A stretch of 57,422 bases of DNA from Calocera cornea HHB12733 (lineage: Eukaryota > Basidiomycota > Dacrymycetes > Dacrymycetales > Dacrymycetaceae): positions 37,089-94,510 of the forward strand of contig KV423938.1 in NCBI GenBank assembly GCA_001632435.1, given 5' to 3'. The notes beneath the pieces are model-generated. The model was not told the origin of the DNA. It ran no database searches and saw nothing but the letters and a program-made list of their open reading frames with translations. This document shows positions 1-9,104 of this stretch, piece by piece. The number at the start of each line of letters is the position of its first letter. Positions within the stretch are counted from its first letter, which is position 1. The position numbers and the translations under genes are program-made.

Positions 1-50
1 GCACAGCCACGAGGAGAAACTTGCGCGCAAGTTTCTCCTCGTGGCTGTGC
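1..50. repeat. Perfect 50-bp palindrome at the window edge
   Basis: The first 50 bases equal their own reverse complement, with the centre at the alternating gcgcgc. It could fold into a 25-bp hairpin with no loop, or be the head-to-head junction of an inverted duplication. Because it lies exactly at the edge of the window, a fold-back assembly artefact at a contig end is a real alternative. A fragment of the arm (ctcgtggctgt) recurs at about 232-243, so the sequence is related to its neighbourhood. Confidence 0.9.
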
Positions 51-311
51 CAATATGCGCGATTCTGCTTCTTAGCTATGGTCTGACATAGTCTACTAGT
101 AAAAGTCCTTCAATTCCTCACGGATCGCTAAATGCTTTTGCAGAGGCCTAGGGGTGTACATGCACTAGGTCTGTGCAAATTTTCGGCCCGAACGGACCAG
201 TGTAGCATGTTGAAAGCTAACAGTGCAAATGCTCGTGGCTGTACACCTGTCCCTAACCCTAGCCAATCTGAGTGTCTCCGGGCCTTAGATTAATTTCTAT
301 TTAGATTTCTT

Positions 312-459
312 CAGGAGGTCGGGCTTGGGCCCCCCGACCTCCTGCCGGAGCGAAACGCGCGTTCGCTCCGGAGTTGTGCTGCAAACGTGGAGTTCGCTCC
401 ACGTTTGCAGCGCGCGCGAAACGTTGAGACTCGCCCCCCGCCGGGGCGAGTTTCTCAAC
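312..459. repeat. Four back-to-back hairpins
   Basis: Four inverted repeats follow each other almost without spacer. 312-323 pairs with 333-344 (12 bp). 345-354 pairs with 362-371 (10 bp). 378-392 pairs with 397-411 (15 bp, loop TTCG). 430-437 pairs with 443-450 (8 bp, loop ccgcc), extended by 423-429 with 453-459. All stems are perfect. The TTCG loop would be an extra-stable tetraloop if transcribed. No coding signal overlaps them. They may be a structured RNA, a mobile-element end or a recombinogenic repeat; the sequence alone does not decide. Confidence 0.8.
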
Positions 460-815
460 AATGGTATTATTAATTTTCTTCTTTTTTCGCGTTCTGTATA
501 GGTGAGACGCGCCCCTATCGGGCGCGCCTTTTTATTTTGAATAATAATTATTATTCGTTGTTGAAACGACGTTCGTGCAGGGGGGGTCCAAATGCCCCAT
601 TTGGACCCTGTGCAGCGCTTAGGATGGGGCGCGTATCTCAACAATGGTATTATCATTTCTTTTTTTTCTTCGCATTCTCGATAGGTGAGGCGCGCCCCTA
701 TCGGGCGCGCTTTTTCATTTTGAATAATAATTATTATTCATTGTTGAAACGACGCCTGTGCGCAGGGGGTCCAAATGCCCCATTTGGACCCTGTGCAGCG
801 CTTAGGAATGGGGAA
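454..815. repeat. Two tandem 183-bp palindrome-rich units
   Basis: A unit starting ctcaacaatggtattat at 454 recurs at 637, giving a period of 183, and the second copy fades near 815. Each unit carries three internal inverted repeats: a gcgccc/gggcgc stem (509-525 in the first copy), an 18-bp A/T palindrome (539-556) and a gggtccaaat/atttggaccc stem (584-608). The start tcaacaatg and the later cattgttga are also inverted, so each unit contains a MITE-like bracketed element of about 110 bp. No transposase is nearby. Confidence 0.8.
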
Positions 816-1152
816 GAGGGCGGGCGGCAAGATTGGACTTTGTCAGAGGGCGAACGGGCCTGGGGGGGAGGGGCGGCGGGGACGGACGGGGGCACATCGG
901 CGGGCGATTGGCGGGAGCGGTTGTGTCGGCGCGGACAGGGTGTCCGCGCAGGCGCATAGAGATAGAAAGCAAAGCGGGGCCAGGTGAAGATTGGACCAAT
1001 TCTCGGAATCTTCCTCCTCTATTGGGTCTATCGGCATCATAACCTCATTGGCGTGCTGCAAGAGAAGGCTTCTGTCCCCCTTGATAACTTCAAGGAGAAG
1101 GTGCACTGTGCGTAGTTTGGGACCAAATTACAGGAACCTATAACTAATATTC

Positions 1153-1587
1153 ATGCATTCATCAGCCAACAAAGGCCTTAGTCTGCCATTGTTCTGTAAC
1201 CTGGGTCTATACCGTGTGCTTGGTACAGACACACGCCTGTTGCGGAATGGAGCTCCAGAAGCTGGCAACTATCGATTCAAGACAGAAGAAGAGTTGCTAT
1301 CGGACTGGAAGACAATTCAGCGGGAGTGGGCTGCCGGTGAGTATGCAGAAGTCATTGAAGCACTCCTCGGAGAAGAGCAGATGAAGCGCTACAGGGAAAT
1401 GGGTTTGCTCCGGCCTACTCCCATCTATGGAAATGCTGGCCCATCTGGTTCAAGTGTTGCCGATCTCCGTCCAGCAACCAGTATACTACCTGCTGGCAGT
1501 CGGAGGCGCACCTATTCTGAGGCAGAAGTGTTAATACATGTGGAAGGAGAGAAGAGGAGGCGGGGCTTCCAAGGGCAGGGAGTCTAA
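1153..1587 (+). CDS. Orphan ORF, 144 aa, unrecognised
   Basis: An ATG-to-TAA frame of 144 codons. I recognise no family. The middle (residues about 40-85) is charged and helix-like, with a WKTIQREW segment followed by a GEEQMKRYREMG segment, while the C-terminal third is Ser/Arg-rich with a basic EGEKRRRG tail. It lies between the hairpin repeats and a gene-free stretch with short telomere-like motifs, so it may be a leftover of a transposable element or one exon of a larger gene. There is no signal peptide or membrane segment. The codon pattern is better than random but not convincing. Confidence 0.3.
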   Translation: MHSSANKGLSLPLFCNLGLYRVLGTDTRLLRNGAPEAGNYRFKTEEELLSDWKTIQREWAAGEYAEVIEALLGEEQMKRYREMGLLRPTPIYGNAGPSGSSVADLRPATSILPAGSRRRTYSEAEVLIHVEGEKRRRGFQGQGV

Positions 1588-2852
1588 GGTTCACATAAAG
1601 TGGGGACCGTGCTCAACCACCAAGCTCCAATACTAGCTTCAACATGCTATAAGTGGGCATGGCGTCAACCGCCTTCCCAGTATATCAGATACTTGCTGTA
1701 ACCAAGTATACACAATGGGTGTTAATGAAGAAAAGGGCATGAAAAGACTAGCAGAGGTGCACTAAACAGTATAAAGCTATTCAGATGTGTTCATATTGGC
1801 CATGCGTGAAGTTGTTTCCACGAGTTTACATCTGCTGATGAGGCTAATACGTAAACTCATGGGAATGACTTTACGTATTTCAGACCTGAAATCAGCCCAG
1901 ACCCCACAACTCTTACCCTAACCAACCATGAAAACACTATAGAAGAGGTGACTATAGAGACTATAGAGTATGGGTGTACAGTGGAGAGTCCTCAGAGACC
2001 AGATCTGAGGAGCCAGGGGGCCTAGAGCCCATATATATATACCCTACAGATCGGCATGGGTCAGGCCATGGAGCATCTCATGGGACACATCATGGGGTGT
2101 ATCATGGGTCACTATGAGTCAAGTATGGCTGCGCGTGTGTGAGTTGTAGTCAGTCATGCTGAGTCATGGTGAGTGGCCAGACTCATGGCTGCGTGGTTGT
2201 CCGGGCCACACTCTGGGCCATAGGCCTGGACCCTGAGGGCCAGATTCCATGCTGGGAAGTGCTTCTGAAGCAAGTAAGGGCCGAATAAAGTAGGAAAATA
2301 GAGTGTCCCCTGACATGAAGGTATTTACTCTAGGCCCCAGGGAGCCCCCAGAGTGACTGGGAATGGACCCTGCACAGCCGCTAGAAGTGGTCCCTGGGCG
2401 GCTGTGTAACCCTCACCCCTAGCCCTCTTCACCCATAAAGTGCTATAGGATAGGCTAAACCCTTAGGGTTAGGGTTAGAGTCTAGGCTAGGGCTCAAGGA
2501 AGGGTTAGACCAGACTTGGTCAGGGTTAGGCTTTTGTGGGTTAGGGTTAGCTTAGAGCGGGTGGGGACTCTGCAGCATATCCAGAAAAGTGTGGGACAAA
2601 CTGTGTTTGGGGGTGAGGGGTTGGGGGGCATTGAGGCAAGGGCTCCAGGTGACTCTCTTTCAGTGAAAAGCGACTCCCCACGAGCGCCGTTCTAGCTGTA
2701 GGACTGAGGGCGAGCGGACAATCAAGTCTGGTTGGTTTGCAGTTCTACAGGTACAACATAAGAAATGCTTTGTATACAGCATTGTACAGTGGGCCTATGT
2801 CATGATATGAGATGGTGGTGGTATCCGATCTATCTCTATGAGGGGCTTGGGT
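1588..2852. other. Gene-free stretch with TTAGGG-like motifs
   Basis: No frame here looks coding. It holds short telomere-type runs: ttagggttagggttag at 2463-2478 and ttagggttag at 2541-2550; the opposite strand form ccctaaccct is at 251-260. Degenerate atcatggg/tcatggg repeats lie at about 2055-2185. The runs are too short to be a telomere. Confidence 0.55.
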
Positions 2853-5800
2853 CTAGGAGAGGTCGAAGCCAGCATTCGCGTTGATGGCGGTGAGCAGTTT
2901 GTCTCGAAGCATACGCTCACTGGTGTATCGTGGCAACTAGAAACTGTGTAAGTATGTGATCAATGGACATAATACGGCCACGCACCTTCAGAAGATTGAC
3001 ACACGTGCTCGACGTGGGGAGACGAGCTTGATCGCTGGTTGCATCACGCATGGCAAACTTCGGATTAAGCTCCGCGAAACCAAGGAGAGGAGGACGGGAG
3101 CAGCTGGTCACAAACCGCAAAAGCGCTCTTCGCTCTTCGTGATTGAATGATTTCACGACCTCAAGCACGATCAGCATGGATCGACTGGCGTAAAAGACGG
3201 CACGTACCTTCCAGAATAGCTGAATCGTTGGATCTCCCTCGTCAAACACACCACCGTACACCGTGTTCTTCTCCAAGTCCTCAACATCTATCTCCTCCTC
3301 GACACCACCGATCAAGATCTGCAGTTCACGCTGGTCGAACATTCGAAGCCACTTGAGGTCGACGACATCAGAGAGACCCTCCAAAAATGCGTCGGATTGA
3401 GGCCGTATTTGAACATTGAGGCGATAGGAAGCGACCAGCGCAATGTACCGCAATCGATTTTCGCGCGTCACAGTTATGTTGGAACCGTTAGGGAGGAGGT
3501 CAATCGTACGGGTCACACCGAGCTCGGAATCCGTGACGGTGAAATTGAGTGACAGTTCCTCAGGCGACTCGCAATGCTTCAGATATACGAGACCATTATA
3601 TAGTTCGGGATCAAGAGACGCAAGGTCGTCGAAGAAACTACGCTTTCCAAGCCACTGTCAAAAAATGAGATAGGCGTCAACAGAGACGAGTAAAGCACCG
3701 ACCTTGCCAAGGAAGAAGGGCGCGAATGCCAAATCGACCAGTATACCATCGTAAAGAGCCTTTCCGAGGACGCGTCCCATGAACCTGAACCAGTTCAATT
3801 GACGACCTGGCATTCACGAAATTTAGATGCAGTTGACTTCTAGAAGAGATATGCTCACTCTCTCGAGCGTAACTGTGTGGATTCGGGTACAACTCCTGTC
3901 TAGCATTGGCAAGCCAAAGACCACGGTTCACGTCGAATGCCTCTCTCGTCAGACTGCACAGATTGTCAAAACCTGAAGAAACCGGGCAATGTGAGGAGCG
4001 CACGAAGTCAAGAACTCCTTGAACACGCCGCCTCCATCGATACCAGCTCTACGATATGGGTTAGTGCTATACAGGGGTCATTGTACGGCCAGACACTTAC
4101 TCGATGTTGCCCCATTGATCACGGAATGTAATTGCAACGGGCCCTTTCAACGCTGGGCCCAGTCCGTTCAAGCCGTCATATCTGCGGCGCCTATGTGAGC
4201 ACGATATATTCAGCTACAATCAAGGACGTACCCGTCTTCGGCGATGTGGTCACGACGAATCTCCACTCCGTGTCGATTCCTGCGCAAGAATCCATCGTAG
4301 AGGCCGAGAGACTGGATGTCGTTCCTATCTCTGGGTGAGTTAATGCAACGATGTACTACAGCGCACAACGCACCTCACGAATTGCCGGAAGATTCCGACC
4401 CGCACCTCGAACGGTATCGCGAATGGGAGATTGTTGAGCACGCCCAGTCTTGGGCTGAGCCTTGCCATCTGTCCCTTCGAAAGGGATTTCGTGCGCACGT
4501 CAGACTTAGACTCTTCGAAGACAGCCGCTTCTACGAAAGACGACAAGTCCGACGGAGGGAGCATATGCCAATGCTCCGGAGTGGTGAAGGGGCGACGAGA
4601 GCTTCATGAATAAGAACACAGTAACGCCGTTGTATGAAGTAGGCGACTCACTCTCTAGCACGAATCTGGACCAATATGTGGGTCGTTTTCTCACGCACGC
4701 CTTGCCACGTCACAGAGAGGCCGGGAACAGCTCCAGACAAGTCGTCACCTCCATCCCAGTAGAGTGTAAAACTGATCTTTAGCAAGAGGCCAGACAGTTC
4801 GGTGAGCTCATCCAGGCTGAACGGATTTTTTGGAGCAGTAGGAGCGGAGAAGAACTCGTCCTGTGCGCCAGTGAGAGTACGCTCAAACAGAGTAAATTGT
4901 ACTCACGTCTCCCATGGTCAATAGTGCATGGGAATATATTTCTGTTAGGAGCAGAAGAGCGGGCCAGAGGGAGTTAAGCGTTTCGCCTGCTCATCGTCAG
5001 ACACGTCAACTTCGTGACCAGACAGAATGTGCGTACTGCGCAAAGACACTGCTCCATTCAGCAATGCCGACCATTTGCCCCTGATACCGATGCGATATAT
5101 TTCTCGTTCAAATCCACCTCGGCCTGCTCGCGCAATGAAGGGCAGAATCGTGTCCCGTCTCTCCACCCACACCTACCATATGGTCAGACAGGAGTCGAGG
5201 ATCAAAAGCTATCACTCACGTCTACGAGAGTAAGCAGATATGCATACAGCACTGTCAGCGAGGCCATTGGCGTCTTTGAGATGAGAGTCAGAAGATGGGA
5301 TGAAGCGGTCAACGTAGATAAGCGAGTCAATGTACGCGAATCTGGAGGAGGCAGGGCTGATCGTCTGGCGCTGATGGTGCTCTGGGTGGTGAGAACACTC
5401 TCGTCATCGTCATCGAGCGCAGTGGCGGCCAAGACGGCGTTCGCGCTTGACATGGGCTGAAATCCTGTTGGCCCAACTTCCCGCATCAATGCGGTTCCCC
5501 AGATAAGCCACCCAGTGACTGCGGGACCATTCCATGATGCCAAACGTGGTGCAATAAGAGCAATCATGTTGGCAAGCAGATCCCGGGCCACCACAGGGTC
5601 GGGGAACGAAGGATGATGGTTTGTAGTGACGAGGTCTTGGAGGGGAAGATGCGACGAAAAATGGGTAAGTGCCTATGACAGTAGTTGAGTGGGGCACTGA
5701 GCCAACTACGCAGATACATACGGGAATAGGCAGACGATTAAGCAGCAAGGGAAGCGACAGGATGTGATCAGCGATGGAGGTAAGAGCAAAGCTGTACGCC

Positions 5801-6604
5801 GGATCGGTGGCTGGGAAGGCCGAGAATGGAGCTGTCGTGAGTGTCGTCAGATAAGGGAGACTGGGCTCTGCCTTCGAAATAATAGGCTGGGTTAACCGTC
5901 AGCAAGTGCAAGGCTAGCTGAGGTTCCACTGTTTCTTACGATTCGCTGATACGCTGACGCGAGTCGCGCGTAGAAGTCTCGCTCGAGTAGATGCCTCAGA
6001 ATCGTCCTAGCCAGGTCGGGGAACGACGAAATGGCCTTCGTCACGGTAGTGAGCGTCACGAGTGTGAACAGCATGGTTGACGCATTGGGTGATCTAAAGG
6101 GAGTGAGACGCATGCCACTTTGCGCTGGTTAACATACGCACAGTGGTTGCGCACATGCGACACTCATGAGTCGGAAAGATATTGCCTGTAGGTAATGCAG
6201 CGCTCTTTCTGGAGGAATATCTTTCACAACGGCAAAGCCTAGAGCATGTATAAGTACCATGATGCAACCGTAGTAAACTAGCAAGGCGACTCACCTGACC
6301 GCTGGAATTGCCCGCACCACTGTACCAGTCGCTCCTCGTCTCCAGGTCCGAGGCTTCCCACCAAGTTGGCCACACTTCCCGTCTGCTCCCACACACTGGC
6401 ACAGTACTCTCTCCATGCTTGTGCTTGTTTTCGACCTCTCCAAACCTTCTGGACCTGTGTAGCCGCTCGTTCCTTCCGGCGTTGTTCCTCCCTGGCAAGC
6501 CGAGCTTCCCTAGCTGATCCGAGAACGGCGGTGGATGTCGAGGAGCGGGATGATCCAGCGAGATCAATGTTCCGTCTATTGTGCCCTTCGAAAGAGTATG
6601 CCAT
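2853..6604 (-). CDS. HUL5: HECT E3 ubiquitin ligase, Hul5/UBE3C type
   Basis: This ligase extends ubiquitin chains on proteasome-bound and misfolded proteins in Hul5/UBE3C, and is cytosolic and nuclear. The N-terminus (MAYSFEGHNRRNIDL) has the family's F-S-F-E-G opening, followed by an IQ motif near residues 47-62 (ATQVQKVWRGRKQ). The HECT domain occupies the 3' half: NWFRFMGRVLGKALYDG (about 3700-3815), a GIDGGGVFKEF segment (about 4015-4050) and the C-lobe TSSTCVNLL with the catalytic Cys (about 2990-3020). The last intron is 2937-2985; the final exon reads LPRYTSERMLRDKLL and ends GFDLS with TAG at 2853-2855. There are roughly ten introns, and the protein is about 1,000-1,050 aa. The start at 6602-6604 is chosen because of the conserved FSFEG context. 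All the domain pieces I checked are intact. Confidence 0.93.
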
Positions 6605-6923
6605 GATGGTAAGCGAGGCAAGAGTGAGCGAGGGCCGACGATGAGCTCGGTTGTCTGCTGTCGAGCAGGCCGGACGCGTTGGGCGTAGGTACGTATGCCT
6701 TGACTAAGCTGCTTCCGCAAGGAGCGCCGGCACAGCCCCCGACAGCCATGATGAGTCGCCCGCGGAAGCGGCGCATTCCAGTCGTTTCCATCTCCGCCGA
6801 GGTTGTCACCACGGCTGTTCCTGGTTCCTGGCGTCAAGCGCCCGCATCGGCGTCGGTGCACATCGTAATCTGACTCGCAGCCATTTCCATCGGTCAAACC
6901 ACTGCTGTACTGGACTGTATTGC
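6605..6923. promoter_or_regulatory. Upstream region of the HUL5 gene
   Basis: This 319-bp stretch directly upstream of the HUL5 start shows no coding frame in keeping with the neighbours. It presumably holds the 5' leader and promoter. No clear TATA box was seen. Confidence 0.4.
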
Positions 6924-7587
6924 CTCAATAATCACCACAGTAACGCGTCGCCATGGGGCCCCATTCACATTCCATATATATCTGCTCTCCATATAGAGTC
7001 ATAGTCCAGTTTGGTATCGGACTACCCACTCTTTCCATTCATAGCAACTCTCTCTCAACAAAACGCCTCGTGGTTGTGACTGAATATGTTTGCAGAGCGA
7101 GGCTGTCAGCAGGCAGGGATGATGTGATGCTCTGCTCCAACCAAACATGAAACCGGATAAGTGTGGGGTTCAGAACCTGCTTCTCAGCATGAGTGAGTCA
7201 GTACTCTCACCCAATCCCGGAGGCCCTTTACATTGCACCACGCGCAAACCCTCATTAATCAACACAGTAACGCGTCGCCATCCTTGGGCCCCCACTCACA
7301 TTCCATATCTACTATCTGCTCTCTATATACAGCGGTCATGGTCCAATTTGGTAACAGACTGCCCACGCTTTGCATTCACTACAACTCCATTCCAACAAAC
7401 ATGGCATGGATGTGACCAAATATGTCAGCAGAGGGCAGCTGTCAGCAGGAAGGGATGATGTGATGCTGTGCTCCAACCAAACATGAAACCGGCTAAGTGT
7501 AGAGTTCAGAAGCTGCTTCTCAGCATGAGTGGGTCATACTCTCAGCCAAACCCTGGAGGCCGTTCACATTGCACCACGGGCAAACCC
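6924..7587. repeat. Tandem duplication, 327-bp unit
   Basis: The segment starting ctcaataatcaccacagtaa at 6924 recurs in slightly changed form at 7251 (ctcattaatcaacacagtaa). Similarity runs through both units, including accaaacatgaaaccgg near 7139 and 7478 and cttctcagcatgagtg near 7179 and 7520. The copies differ at many sites, so the duplication is not recent. Neither unit has a credible ORF. It separates HUL5 from the small secreted-protein gene. Confidence 0.85.
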
Positions 7588-7659
7588 TTGCTATGTGCCA
7601 CTCACCACTGCTGTTCACTACTGTTGGTCGGGACTGATAGCTATTTTGGGGAATAAGGA

Positions 7660-8036
7660 GAGATGAAGCGTGTCTCGTGCCACCGCAGTGTTGCCATTAC
7701 TCAATCCTGAGAGAAACGAACAGCATTCCATTTCCGCATAAAAGGAGGACGTGGGATCCGCAACTCTTCCAGTCACCACTCACATTTCTGCGCCGGTCGG
7801 TGAGTGCCAGTGTTTCCTCAGGGCGATTAGTCCTAACACCGCGTTGCAGCTATCACTTCGCTGGTCGAAGAACATTGAAACCACTGCTACTTCGCTGGTC
7901 GAATAACATTGAAACCACTCGCTTCCACACCTCATTAATATGTTCCTGCTTAGTCTTCCAGCCTCGCAGAAGCTTAACGGTCTTCTTCCAGAATACTTCA
8001 CCCTTTCCATCTCTACAGTCACTCAAGGTCTTCATA
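7660..8036 (+). promoter_or_regulatory. Promoter and 5' leader of secreted-protein gene 1
   Basis: This region resembles the one upstream of the paralogue at 21.6 kb. A TATA-like ataaaag lies at 7738-7744. A 30-base block from ctcacatttctgcgccgg to gtgagtgcc (7779-7808) is identical in both loci (21388-21417). I infer a 50-nt 5'-UTR intron at 7800-7849 (donor gtgagt, branch cctaacacc, acceptor gcag), after which gcagctatcacttcgctg is again shared. A 34-nt tandem duplication (7855-7885 and 7889-7919) lies within the leader. Confidence 0.6.
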
Positions 8037-8839
8037 ATGCAGCGTGCGTGAATCAACCCAATGTGCAGTCTGGTAATCTCATAGTCCGTAGCCATCAACC
8101 TTCTCGCGCTTGCTATTGCCCTGTCCGGCCTCTGGTTGGCCGCGGCTGCACCCATTAACGCTGGCCCGTCTGTTGAGGTAAGAGTTTTGATTCACATCCT
8201 ACCAAAGCTAATATTTGGCCAGTTGGGTGCTCGCAACTTTGACAATGACCTGGCTGCGCGTGACATGGTTTTGAACGACGGTGACCTCGCCGCACTCGTG
8301 GGTTTACTCATCTGGATTCTCGTACTAGCCCTGATTATGCTTCTACGATTGTAGTATCGCCGAGCACCCTGGACACGGGCGCAAGAGGCATCTCTTGCAG
8401 CGGCGAAGGCAGAGTACGCTAGGCTCAACGCACTTCGTGGGCACGCCGGCTTCGACCAAGCCGCATGGCTCCGCGCCCAGACGAAGTACAACAACCTGCA
8501 GACCGCGAAGACCGCCAGCGGAAGCACTGTAGGCGGGCGAGACCTTGACTCTAGTGATGAGGAGCAATTAGTACGCAGTGATGCCTGTTGCATTCGTCTC
8601 TTTGTTGACAAGGTTGGACATAGACAAGGCGCGCGGCGTGGACTCGGGCGCAAGAGGCAGCACTCGCAGCGGCGAAGGCAGAGTACGCTCGGCTGAACGC
8701 ACTTCGTGGGCACGCCGGCTTCGACCAAGCCGCATGGCTCCGCGCCCAGACGAAGTACAACAACCTGCAGACCGCGAAGACCGCCAGCGGAAGCACTGTA
8801 GGCGGGCGAAACCTTGAGAACCTCGAAGAGTTCGATTAG
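8037..8839 (+). CDS. Small secreted protein with duplicated 72-codon exon
   Basis: I recognise no named family. My reconstruction has five coding exons: 8037-8043, 8092-8177, 8223-8297, 8355-8570 and 8624-8839, giving 199 aa. Introns are 45-57 nt, all GT..AG and in phase. Exon 1 is only 7 nt (ATGCAGC). Joined to exon 2 it makes a clear signal peptide: MQPINLLALAIALSG followed by LWLAAAAP, with likely cleavage near residues 22-25. Exons 4 and 5 are both exactly 216 nt and encode near-identical Ala-rich helical modules (start WTRAQEA, then a run of over 110 identical bases, then YNNLQTAKTASGSTVGG). There are no cysteines after the signal peptide. A paralogue lies at 21631-22283. If exon 1 is wrong, no in-frame ATG exists, because a TAG lies just upstream. 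It faces the kinesin gene tail to tail. Confidence 0.72.
8355..8839 (+). repeat. Tandem exon duplication inside secreted-protein gene 1
   Basis: The exon at 8355-8570 and the exon at 8624-8839 are direct repeats with a period of 269 bp, each preceded by its own intron acceptor. About 7 differences were counted over roughly 178 aligned bases, and one run of more than 110 bases is identical. The lengths agree exactly (216 nt), so the frame is kept. The two diverge at the ends: the first closes with DLDSSDEEQL and a donor, the second with NLENLEEFD and TAG. Confidence 0.88.
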
Positions 8840-9104
8840 AGTCACTTCTAGTACCATAGTCCCTGCCATCCTTCCAATGCGACCGCTTGGCTCCATTTCT
8901 GTGATACTGCGTTATAGGAGAAGCAATCGCTGAACCAGGCGACTCGACAAATCACCGACAGTAGTCCGTCACTAGCTGCGAGTATGCAAGCCAATGCAAC
9001 AACATGTGTTTGATGAACCCAGAAGACAAATAAATGAGTGGCTTGTATGATACAGGTCTGAAAAATCAAAGAACTTCGAACATCTACGTAGTAAGGCACG
9101 GCGC

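Noticed and set aside
6094..6897. 267-codon minus frame across the HUL5 5' end
   Set aside because: It overlaps the first HUL5 exon (IQ motif) in another frame and shows no domain.
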